Assembly: GCA_008015855.1 (NCBI GenBank)
Contig: SSGK01000041.1
Coordinates: 1 to 11,826, forward strand
Direction: 5' to 3'
Length of the DNA: 11,826 nucleotides
Origin: Candidatus Altimarinota bacterium
GTDB taxonomy: Bacteria > Patescibacteriota > Gracilibacteria > BD1-5 > UBA2023
Each line of letters starts with the position of its first letter. Position 1 is the stretch's first letter. The notes below the pieces were generated by a model. The model saw only the letters and a program-made list of their open reading frames with translations. It did not search any database and was not told where the DNA came from. The position numbers and the translations under genes were made by a program. Positions 1-7,878 of the stretch are shown in pieces.

Positions 1-106
1 CACGGTGATTTTATATGAATTGATGTATGCCATTAAAAAAATCCCTTTTCATTTCTGAAAAGGGATTTTTTTAATGGCATACATCAATTCATATAAAATC
101 ACCGTG
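1..106. repeat. perfect 50-bp inverted repeat (fold-back) at the window edge
   Basis: Bases 1-50 are the exact reverse complement of bases 57-106, separated by a 6-nt loop (51-56, atttct). The right arm contains the last 11 codons and the TAA of the minus-strand gene at 71-604, so the left arm carries the same 11 codons and TAA on the plus strand (1-36). Only the inner part (35-72) is needed for a terminator; perfect identity over the coding flanks is not explained by that. It is either a fold-back assembly or amplification artefact at a contig end, or two identical convergent gene ends sharing one terminator. I favour the artefact because the repeat begins at base 1. Confidence 0.95.
35..72. 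terminator. bidirectional intrinsic terminator after the hypothetical gene
   Basis: A 9-bp stem (tcccttttc at 42-50 with gaaaaggga at 57-65) and a 6-nt loop are flanked by A7 at 35-41 and T7 at 66-72. Read on the minus strand, the hairpin follows the TAA at 71-73 at once and ends in U7. The layout is symmetrical, so it could also stop transcription from the left, although the left flank may be an artefact. Confidence 0.85.
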
Positions 107-604
107 ATTAATGCATTCTTGATAAAAAGCAAGGAGTTCCTCTAATACAGAGAATACTCGATCATCCACTCACTTTGAAAAATCAAAAATAAATACCCGC
201 TCCCGACAAAAAGAAATATTACAGCATATTTTTAGAGTCGTTCATTTTTGGAGAGCCTCTTGTATGGCTTCATATTCATGAGAAAATATTCACACTTCCC
301 TTACCTGAGCAAGGAAGACATCTCATACGAAGGGGAATTTTGCTTCTGCAAATTCTAAGATACGATTACAGGCAACTCGTGCCTCATCAATAAGGTATTG
401 GATATGGAAATGGAGTTCATTATATTGGGAAGATGGAAGTTCTCCTAGGAGTACATCAATATATGCCTTCCGTATTTGCTCATTGGTAGCATTGCTGGAT
501 TCGATAACATTATTCAATGCATCAAATCAATAGAATCGCTCCTTTACTGATTTTTCTGCATCAGAAAGGCTATGAAACGATGTAATTCGATTGGATGTTT
601 TCAT
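71..604 (-). CDS. hypothetical protein, 177 aa, read through six UGA codons
   Basis: I do not recognise this protein. With UGA as glycine the frame is open from ATG at 602-604 to TAA at 71-73. In-frame UGAs lie at 527-529, 323-325, 290-292, 242-244, 170-172 and 89-91. The sequence is soluble-looking, mixed in charge and mostly helical in character, with no signal peptide or membrane segment. The C-terminal third contains a small cysteine cluster (KICCNISFC). It follows recR on the same strand with a 50-nt gap occupied by a 34-bp palindrome and a TTGACA box, so it probably has its own regulated promoter. The leader would be about 10 nt or less and has no Shine-Dalgarno sequence. The open frame, sensible composition and terminator support a real gene; the function is unknown. 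Confidence 0.75.
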
Positions 605-638
605 AATAAAATACAGTATATATATACTGTATTTTATT
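605..638. promoter_or_regulatory. 34-bp perfect palindrome, candidate operator
   Basis: Bases 605-621 and 622-638 are exact reverse complements with no loop. The core reads TACAGT-ATATATAT-ACTGTA, flanked by AATAAAA/TTTTATT. It abuts the ATG at 602-604 and covers the predicted -10 region, so a bound dimeric repressor would block RNA polymerase. As a loopless AT-rich dyad without a following T-run it is a poor terminator for recR. Confidence 0.75.
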
Positions 639-648
639 ATAATGTCAA
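613..648 (-). promoter_or_regulatory. sigma70-type promoter overlapping the palindrome
   Basis: On the minus strand a consensus -35 TTGACA lies at 648-643. TATATA hexamers follow with spacers of 16 nt (626-621) or 18 nt (624-619), inside the palindrome. The start of transcription would fall around 612-616, leaving a leader of only about 8-12 nt before the ATG at 604. The -35 lies 6 nt beyond the recR stop, so the downstream gene can be expressed separately from recR. Confidence 0.6.
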
Positions 649-654
649 TATTTC

Positions 655-1248
655 CTATACCCTCCCTTTAAATGCATTCAAGAGAGTAATCTCATCAGCA
701 TATTCAATACTTCCAGCGTGTGGAAGCCCCTTTGAGAGACGCGTAATTTTTACATCTTTTCGAGGAATATGCTCTATGATATAGAGAGATGTCACTTCTC
801 ATTCAATATTTGGATTGGTTGCAAGAATGAGTTCCGTAATTTCTTTCTCATTTTCAATTCGTTCAAAGAGGTGTTCGATGGTAAGATCTCCCGCGAGAGT
901 CCCCTGAATCGGAGAAATAGAACCCCCCAATACATGGTATCGCCCTTTAAATATTCAGACACGATCAATCGAAAGCATATCTAAATAGTCTTCGACAATA
1001 CAGAGTACATTTTTATCACGTCGAGAATCATCACATATTTTACAGGTTGGATGTTCCCTGTCAGTCATTCCGTGACAATGGGAGCATTCTATAATCTGAT
1101 CCTGCAAATCATTGAGTATCTTTGCAAAATTCTTTACATATACACCATTCGCCTTTAAAAGAAAAAAGGCGAGCTTTGCAGCCGTCTTTTCACCAATTCA
1201 TGGAAGAAAACTAATAATGTCGATGAGTCGTTTGAGCGTTTCCGGCAC
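655..1248 (-). CDS. recR: recombination mediator protein RecR
   Basis: RecR forms DNA-encircling rings and, with RecO or RecF, loads RecA at single-stranded gaps. The protein is 197 aa, normal for the family. Visible in order: N-terminal helix-hairpin-helix with LPGIGEKTA (residues 15-23, G17 encoded by UGA at 1198-1200); a zinc finger C55-x2-C58-x10-C69-x2-C72; a Toprim domain from about residue 81 with the acidic E86-D87; and the conserved YHVLGGSISP (104-113). The stop is TAG at 655-657. No ATG is available. I chose GTG at 1246-1248 because it places the family's usual P-E-T-L start immediately after it and is preceded by a pyrimidine run as in neighbouring genes; TTG at 1255-1257 is the alternative. 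It lies downstream of the FtsL-like gene, separated by a terminator-like hairpin. Confidence 0.95.
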
Positions 1249-1268
1249 GGGACACAAAAGAGAGATAT

Positions 1269-1297
1269 AAAAACATCATCCTTCGAGAAAGATGATG
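1269..1297 (-). terminator. hairpin terminator after the FtsL-like gene
   Basis: A 7-bp stem (catcatc 1274-1280 with gatgatg 1291-1297) has a 10-nt loop that can add two more pairs. On the minus strand it is followed by U5 (1273-1269). It sits 4 nt past the TAA of the FtsL-like gene (1302-1304) and about 20 nt before the recR start. The stem is short, so it may be leaky. Confidence 0.6.
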
Positions 1298-1300
1298 AGG

Positions 1301-1330
1301 ATTATTTTTTGAATGTAAGTGGAATGTCAT
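1301..1330 (-). promoter_or_regulatory. weak candidate promoter for recR
   Basis: On the minus strand ATGACA (1330-1325, one mismatch to the -35 consensus) and AATAAT (1306-1301, one mismatch to the -10) are 18 nt apart at the end of the FtsL-like gene. Transcription would start close to the hairpin at 1297-1274, placing it in the recR leader. Such matches arise readily by chance in AT-rich DNA. Confidence 0.3.
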
Positions 1331-1670
1331 TTACAACAATGTATGCGGGCTGAGTGGCAGGTTGCATCGCGAGGACACTAGAATCACTTGTAATGGCAGA
1401 AAGGGATTCTGCTTCAGCGATCTTAATATCAACGAGATTTTCTTCGAAAGTAAGATTTCTCTGTGCGATTTCAAGGGTACGAATACTGTATCACTTTGTA
1501 GCATTGGCATTTAATGCATATACATAGTAGATACCGAGGAGAGCAAATGCGAGAAGAGAAAGTACATATGCCTGTGTAAAAGACATCTTATATTCTTCAC
1601 GAGCGGCTTTTCTTTCTGAGAAGAAGCCTATATGCCCTTTTTTCATGACGAGTACATTCGCTGCGTTCAT
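1302..1670 (-). CDS. FtsL-like septum formation protein, 122 aa
   Basis: Small bitopic membrane protein: a basic cytoplasmic stretch (residues 1-32), one hydrophobic helix (about 33-53) and an extracytoplasmic region beginning KGYSIRTLE, which reads as a short coiled coil (about 62-92). That is the layout of FtsL/DivIC, which join FtsB/DivIC partners at the septum and help activate the septal synthase. G60 is a UGA. It begins 12 nt after rsmH, the classic dcw-cluster position of ftsL, and ends at TAA 1302-1304 followed by a terminator. The start is ATG at 1668-1670, preceded by TTCTCC; an in-frame ATG at 1644-1646 is possible. Assignment rests on synteny and topology, since FtsL sequences are poorly conserved. 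Confidence 0.75.
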
Positions 1671-1682
1671 GGAGAATAATAA

Positions 1683-2621
1683 TTAATAATCTGATTGTTT
1701 TTGGACGATACGAAGTTTTGCACTTCGAGATCGGGGATTATTTTGTATTTCTTCCTCTGTAGGAAGGATTGGTTTTTTATTAACCCGTTTAAGTACGGCT
1801 GGTTTCTTCGTCTGTCCCGTAAAATCATCTATTTCGTCTTTTTCAAATTGTGCAAATGTTTGTTTTACTACTCTGTCTTCCAAGGAATGAAAGCTGATTA
1901 CAGCGATTCTTCCATTTGGAGCCAGAAGGCGTACTGCCTTTTGGAGTGATTCTTCAATATGAGCAAATTCTTGATTGAGTTCAATCCGAAGTGCCTGGAA
2001 TACGCGCACAGGGGATTTTTTATCAAAGCTTGATTGCTCAATAATCTGAACAAGTTCTCCGGTCGTCGTTATTGGAGATTTCTTTCGAGCATCCACGATT
2101 GCTTTTGCAATAAAGAATGCCTTTGGTTCTTCTCCATAATCCTTCAGGATACGGAATAATTCCCTTTCGGAGCGAGAATGAATGAGATGGCTCGCAGTTT
2201 CCTCCATCCCAACTCTATCGAAGCGCATATCAAGCGGTCAATCAAGTCGAAATGAAAACCCCCGATCTCACTCATCAAAATGAATACTACTCACACCTAC
2301 ATCATACATAATTCCTGTAATGGATGATATATGAAGTTCTGTCAGATAAGCATCAATCTGAGCAAAGCTCCCATGAATGAAATGCATATCAGGAATAGAG
2401 TTATTCCCTTTTGTAAATTCTTCAATGATAGCCTTTGCACGAGCAAGATTCTCACTATCACGGTCTATCCCTATAAAGATATCTCATTTTTTCATTTTTC
2501 CAATTGCCACACATGCATGTCATCCAAGACCAAGCGTCGCATCTACAATGATGTTCTGTGAATCTGGAGATATATTCAGTCCAGCTACGAGTTCATCTCG
2601 AAGAACCGATATGTGATGCAA
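1683..2621 (-). CDS. rsmH: 16S rRNA (cytosine(1402)-N4)-methyltransferase RsmH (MraW)
   Basis: RsmH uses S-adenosylmethionine to methylate N4 of C1402 in 16S rRNA at the ribosomal P site. The protein is 312 aa, the family's usual length. Motifs in order: HHISVLRDEL at the N-terminus; the SAM-binding DATLGLGGHA (residues 27-36, G34 encoded by UGA at 2520-2522); the acidic IGIDRD; the hallmark DRGFSFRLDGPLDMRFD, where the glycine of DGP is a UGA and the arginines of DRG and SFR are CGG and CGA; and the C-terminal ISFHSLEDRVVK. The only suitable start is TTG at 2619-2621, which puts HHI next to the initiator as in homologues; no in-frame ATG exists upstream. It heads a two-gene dcw remnant with the FtsL-like gene; no mraZ precedes it. 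Confidence 0.96.
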
Positions 2622-2674
2622 AGGAAATGTGAAAAAAATGTAAAAAACTTCAACAGGAAGCACCGTACACAAGC

Positions 2675-2702
2675 AATGTATTCCATTTTATATGATTGTC
2701 AA
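2675..2702 (-). promoter_or_regulatory. candidate promoter for rsmH
   Basis: On the minus strand TTGACA (2702-2697) is followed after 16 nt by TACATT (2680-2675, four of six consensus bases). The leader to the TTG start would be about 45 nt. The -35 is perfect and the -10 weak. Confidence 0.45.
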
Positions 2703-2851
2703 CGGAAAAATACAGAAATAGAAAATGAAATATATTGACAAAATATATATCGTAATTTTTTGTCTTTTTTCATGAAAAAAAGTTATTTACATTTTTTCAA
2801 CATCATTCGCTGATAAATGTGAAAAAGGCAAGTAAAATGTCAGTATTCTGT

Positions 2852-2879
2852 TTGCAAATATGGGGTATTTTTCTATAAT
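2852..2879 (+). promoter_or_regulatory. sigma70-type promoter of the envelope gene cluster
   Basis: TTGCAA at 2852-2857 and a perfect TATAAT at 2874-2879 are separated by 16 nt. Transcription would begin near 2886, about 24 nt before the ATG at 2910. It is the best promoter seen on the plus strand; since the following genes are closely spaced, it could drive the whole cluster. Confidence 0.65.
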
Positions 2880-2909
2880 CTGGCAAAAATCTGTCTAATC
2901 CTTTTTCTC

Positions 2910-4622
2910 ATGGCTTCTTTCAAAACTCAGAAAATCAACGATAAAAAACCGGAACTTTCTCGTTCTCTCAAAATAGTACGTTGGATAGCACTCTGAGTTC
3001 TCAGCATCTTTAGTATCGGTTTCATATTTGTCATTGGGCTTCGCCTTCTTGGAGGAATGCCTCAACAATTTATTGATAGAATAGAAAGTGGAACTGGGAT
3101 GTTCGAGACTGCCCTCAATACGGTAAAAAATATCACCGCACCAACGGGAGAAAAAAAGACGAATATTCTCCTTGTGGGAATTGGCGGAAAGTGACATGAT
3201 GGCGGAGAACTCACTGACTCTATCCTTCTTGCATCGATCAATGGAACGAAGAATACTATTAGTATGATATCTATCCCTCGTGATCTCTATATCACATACC
3301 CAGGTGGTTATGAAGGTCGTATCAATGAGCTTTACTCTTTCTGAAAAAAGCAATGAGCTGGAATTGATTACCTTAAAAACAAAATCACAGAGATTACAGG
3401 GGAAAAAATTGATTTTTATGGAGTGATTGATTTTACTGGATTTAAAAAAGTGGTAGATATCCTCGGTGGAATTGAGGTAGACGTACCAGAAGATTTAGTA
3501 GATCGTGAATATCCAACTATCAATTGGGATTATACGACCTTCTCGGTAAAGAAATGACTTCAGACATTCGATGGAGACACAGCACTCAAATATGCACGAA
3601 GTCGTCATTCTACAAGTGACTTTAGCCGTTCTGCTCGACAACAACTTATTATCAAAGCAATCAAAGATAAGTTCATGCAGCTCGGATTTATTACGGATGC
3701 AGGAAAGATATATGACGTAATACGCGAAATAGAAAATCACTTTGAAACGGATCTTCCCAATACTACTATTTTTAATCTTGCCCTCACAGCAAAGGATATT
3801 CACAATGATCGATTTGTATCGGTAAATCTCAACAATAATTGTTCGAGCTCGGCTCTGAATTGTCAGCCTTGATCTTTTCTCTATAATCCAAATAGGGATT
3901 TCTTCAATGGAGCATCCGTTCTCTTGGTAGAATGACTCGCAGGAGCGAAAAAAGAAGATAAATGGATTCAGACGGAACGATTTGGTCGACTCATATTTAA
4001 TTATCCTGAATACTTTATTAATAAAGATGAAATAACTGTTATCAATGGAACAAAACAAGAAGGGATTGGAAATCTCGCAGGAATTCAACTTCGAAAACTT
4101 GGCTTCACCCTCTCTCGTAAAAAACCTATTATCAGCAGTACAGGGGTTCTCGAAAAATCACTCGTTCGTATCTACTGGGATCCTGAGACTCAAATTGGTA
4201 TCAATCCAGAAAGTGATACCTTTAAGGCGTCTGATGAGCTCGTAGATGTTGAAATTGTAGCTACCGGATCAAATCTCTACGTAGTTGATGATGGTCCAAA
4301 AATTGAGATTATTCTTGGAAAAGATTATAAAGAAGTCTTCCCTTTTATTCGTGGAACGACATATTCTTTTATTGGTCCAAGTCCTGAAAAACCAAAGAAA
4401 GAAGATTCTACTGATTCATTCGTTGGAACTGGAAAGGTGATAAAGCCATCTACAAAAAATACTGACAAAACAACGACAACTCCTCCTTCAAAAGAAACAA
4501 TACAAAAAAGCACTCAAACAATCGATGAGAAAAAAAATACAACTTCTCCTGCAAAACAAGAAACGAATAATACATCAGTAAATACCGATACTATCACTTC
4601 TTCTATTTTTGAGAATAACTAA
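2910..4622 (+). CDS. LytR-CpsA-Psr (LCP) family cell-wall glycopolymer transferase with LytR_C domain
   Basis: LCP proteins transfer lipid-linked glycopolymers onto peptidoglycan outside the membrane. This one has 570 aa: a basic N-terminus, one membrane helix (about 25-44), then the LCP domain (about 75-290) with ILLVGIGG, LTDSILLASI, IPRDLY (R124-D125), INELY, YARSRHS (R230, R232) and R243-Q244-Q245, the arginines expected to hold the pyrophosphate. A LytR_C domain starts near residue 374 (EITVINGTKQEGIGNLAG). The last 90 residues are Thr/Ser/Lys-rich and low in complexity, like a wall-spanning linker. In-frame UGAs, for example at 2994-2996, encode glycine. ATG 2910-2912 follows a 10-nt pyrimidine tract and has no Shine-Dalgarno sequence. 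It is first in the cluster, 18 nt before the penicillin-binding protein. Whether it is a transferase or acts only in regulation cannot be told from sequence. Confidence 0.93.
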
Positions 4623-4640
4623 TTCCTATATTTTTCTCCC

Positions 4641-7600
4641 ATGAAAAAAATTCTTCATCGTATTAAAAGACATGCCCGATCGCTTCATCCACGAAATCAA
4701 AACTCTTTGGCAGCAAAAATATTGATTCTCTTTTTCGGATGACTTTTATTCGTTTGAGCAATAGGATTATTTCTTGTCTATTTCATCTTTCTTCATAGCC
4801 TTCCATCTATTGAGGAACTCAGCAATCGAGAACTCGCAGAAAGTACGGTATTCTATGATAGAGAATGAAAAGAGCTCTATAAGCTCTATAAAAATGAGAA
4901 GAGAACGTATGTTCCCTATGAAAATATTTCAAAGAATATTAAGGATGCAATCGTAAGCATTGAAGATAAATCATTTTTTACAAATCCAGGGATTGATATT
5001 TTTGGTATTATTCGTGCCTGAGTGAATTATGGACTCGGAAGAACGACTCAAATCAAGGGTACTTCTACGCTTTCTCAACAGCTCATACGTAATACACTTA
5101 TCTCTAATGAGCGTTCCGTAGGTCGTAAAATCAAGGAGATATACCTCTCTTACCAACTTAATAACGCCTATTCAAAGGAGAAGATTCTTGAACTCTACCT
5201 TAATACGATATCATTTGGTAATAATGCCTTTGGTATTGAGGAGGCGTCACACACCTATTTTGGAAAGAGTGCAAAAGACGTAGGACTCCTTGGGGCTACA
5301 ATTCTTACTTCCCTTCCAAAGTGACCTACATACTATTCTCCGTATTCACACCGAGATAGGCTCATGGGATATGTGTATATCTATCGTGACGATACGCCAG
5401 AAGAAAAGACAACTCTTGACTCAGTAGAAACTCGAAAGAAATACCAAAACCTTTACAAAACATTTAAAACATACCTATCAGGACTTACTTTTGAAGAGAA
5501 GGGTGGAAATATCTCTATCTGTAATGTTCATGAAGAATTCATGAAACCAGGGCTTTTTAATGTAGACAGAGACAAATGTATTGAAATGAGTAAGGAAAGT
5601 GAGAATCTGATGCGTTTTGTAAATGGAATTATCATCAAAGACACTCAACCAATCGCTACCAATGGAAGTGGATCAGTGCAAAAAGAAGTGTATACTATTC
5701 TTGAATACGAAGCAGGACGAAAGGATCTCGTGGCAACACAGATGCTCGAAGATGGAAAGATCAAACCAGAGGAATTTCAAAAGGTAGTATATGATGGTCT
5801 TGAATTTGAATTTAAGCGCTATGCTGAAAATATTCGATACCCTTATTTCGTGTTCTACGTAAAGGAGTACATCGAAGAAAAATATGGAAAAGATATCGAC
5901 GTTACGAATGGACTCAAAGTATATACTACGATTGATCCTAAACTTCAAGATAAAGCGGAAGAGCTTATCCAAAAACAAGTAAAAATTAACAGTACCAATC
6001 ATGGTGCAACGAGTGCAGCCCTTGTAAGTATGGATAACAGGAGCGGAGAGATTCTTTCTATGGTTGGATGACCTGATTATTTCGACGAAAAAAATGGAGG
6101 AAACAATAATATGATTACTTCTCGTCGTCAGCCAGGGTCTTCATTTAAACCACTCGTGTATGCACTGGCAATATCAAAAAATCCCATCTGACCTGAAACC
6201 CCTATCTATGATGTAAATACAAAATTTGGAGAATGGGATCCAGATAATTACGACCTTCAATTCGAAGGACGTATGATGGTGAAGACCGCGCTTGATCACT
6301 CACGCAATATTCCTGCAATTAAAATGTACTATCTTGCCTGAGAAGAAAAGGAGATTGTAAAATTTGGACAAAATATCGGAATTAAATCGCTCAAGGAGAA
6401 TATGGATTATGGAGCTCCGCTCTCTATCGGAACAGCGGAAGTAAAGCCAATTGAATTGATGCAAGCCTATAGCGTACTCGCAAATGAATGAAAACTCCGT
6501 CAAATTACTCCTATCCTCCGTATCGAAGACAGCGAAGGAAATGTGATTGAAGAACAAAAGAATGAAACGGAAGCGAAGGAAGTATTCTCTGCAGGAGCAA
6601 GTTATATCACTTCTAAAATACTCTCTGATAGCAATGCTCGTCCATCTTGGGGAAAACGACTCGATCTCAAATGACGTCCTGCAGCCGCAAAAACAGGAAC
6701 CTCCAATAAGGACGTATCGAAAGGAAAGGAGAAGAAAATCCTTCCTCGTGATCTCTGGACAGCTGGGTATACACCACAGATTACGACCGTTGTATGGGCG
6801 TGAAACGTAGATGGTCGAGAAACAAAATGAAGCTGTGATGGTATTAACTGTGCATGACCCATCTGGCACGATTATATGGAATTCGCTCATGCAAAACTTC
6901 CAAAAGAAGAGTTTAAACGTCCAAAGGATGGAACTTATGATATCACTATCTCTCGACTCTCTGGGAAAAAAGCAACAGAAGCGCTTCCAGATAGTCTCAA
7001 GGTAACCACTATTGTTGCGGTTGATCCAAAGAATCTTGAACTTGATACTCCTCCAAAAAGCGTTCAAATCGACACCCTCTGTAACGGTGCTGTTACCGAC
7101 AAAACTCCGGAAGAAGCCATTGGAAATGTATATATTCAAACCAGTGCTCCGATTATTGATGGATACAGAAAGGATTGGCTAAAAACAATTCCATGATTTG
7201 GAACCCTTGGATATATTGAAAATTCTGAGTCGGCTACCGGACAAACCGTTGAAATACTTTCCACTCCTTGTGAACGACCCGAATGAGAAGGCTCTATCGA
7301 GATAAATATCCGAATCGTTGGATCTACTGGAAGTATTAATGCGGGACGAAAGCTCGTAGAAGTATCATACATATGAGATCGTGCTGTACGAAGTATCCGA
7401 ATTCGTCAATGAGATGAACTCAAATATGAAACCACATACAACTCTGGTACAAAAACAACTGGGATACAACGTGCTGCTATTGAAATCAACAAGAGTGGTG
7501 ATCCTCTCATTGCTGAGGTGGTTGATGCTTTTGGATTTACCTATACAAAAGAACAATCAATCTCGATCATAGAAACCAACAGTGCACCCAAGATTACCAT

Positions 7601-7877
7601 GATTAATCCAACAGAATGAGACAGTGACATCAGTATCTATGAGGATTCATTCTTTAATCTCCGATTTAAAACCGATATCAGTACCGATACTCGCGAGATT
7701 ACCGTAAGCATTGATGGGCAAGTAAAAACAACATACACTCAATGAGATGCTTTTACCCTTCCAATCAATAAAGATGCAGATATTTCCCCTGGAAAGCATA
7801 CTCTCTCCATACAAGTAACGGATGGGCTCTTTCGAAAAACTATAAAATCGCTCGAATTTATTGTCCTTAAGCGCTAA
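4641..7877 (+). CDS. class A penicillin-binding protein (PBP1-type), 1078 aa, with Ig-like C-terminal extension
   Basis: Bifunctional peptidoglycan synthase: polymerises glycan strands from lipid II and cross-links the peptides outside the membrane. After a basic N-terminus and one membrane helix (about 25-55) comes a GT51 glycosyltransferase domain with EDKSFF (E108 catalytic), GTSTLSQQLIRN (140-151) and ELYLN (E184). The transpeptidase shows all three motifs: SSFK (nucleophile S500, K503), SRN (554-556) and KTGT (684-687). Between the domains is an extra, cysteine-containing segment (about 265-350) before the usual RRDLV/HFV-like linker. Near residue 730 is a short SCDGINC insert. The last 300 or so residues hold no catalytic motif and read as beta-rich Ig-like domains. 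Families of this type are usually 650-900 aa. Nineteen or so UGAs are in frame. It lies 18 nt after the LCP gene and 1 nt before ftsE. Confidence 0.95.
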
Positions 7878-7878
7878 T

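Larger units (their letters stand above)
2622..2909. other. divergent AT-rich intergenic control region
   Basis: This 288-bp gap separates the two divergent gene groups and holds no convincing gene. It contains a promoter for each side, a 16-bp palindrome (ttttttcatgaaaaaa, 2765-2780), an imperfect inverted pair (2629-2648 against 2782-2801, 17 of 20 matching) and a 12-nt direct repeat (aaatgtgaaaaa at 2625-2636 and 2815-2826). These may be regulator sites, but A/T homopolymers make chance matches likely. Confidence 0.7.

Noticed and set aside
1..106. Transposon or attachment-site inverted repeat
   Set aside because: The arms meet at a 6-nt loop, leaving no room for cargo, and the repeat contains a terminator and a gene end.
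605..638. LexA/SOS box, because the core looks like TACTGTATATATATACAGTA
   Set aside because: The half-sites are reversed: the window has ACAG-N10-CTGT, whereas the enterobacterial LexA site needs CTGT-N8-ACAG.
2735..2740. TTGACA on the plus strand as the -35 of the LCP gene
   Set aside because: No acceptable -10 lies 16-18 nt downstream; the TTGCAA/TATAAT pair at 2852-2879 is much better.
3495..4088. Long minus-strand open frame inside the LCP gene, and a similar one at 6300-7139
   Set aside because: Both are shadows of verified plus-strand genes; their translations are rich in Ser, Phe, Cys and Ile and lack recognisable motifs.
2910..7877. Many short overlapping ORFs and apparent premature stops suggesting decayed pseudogenes
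   Set aside because: All interruptions are UGA, frames stay continuous on both sides, and family motifs run through intact once UGA is read as glycine.
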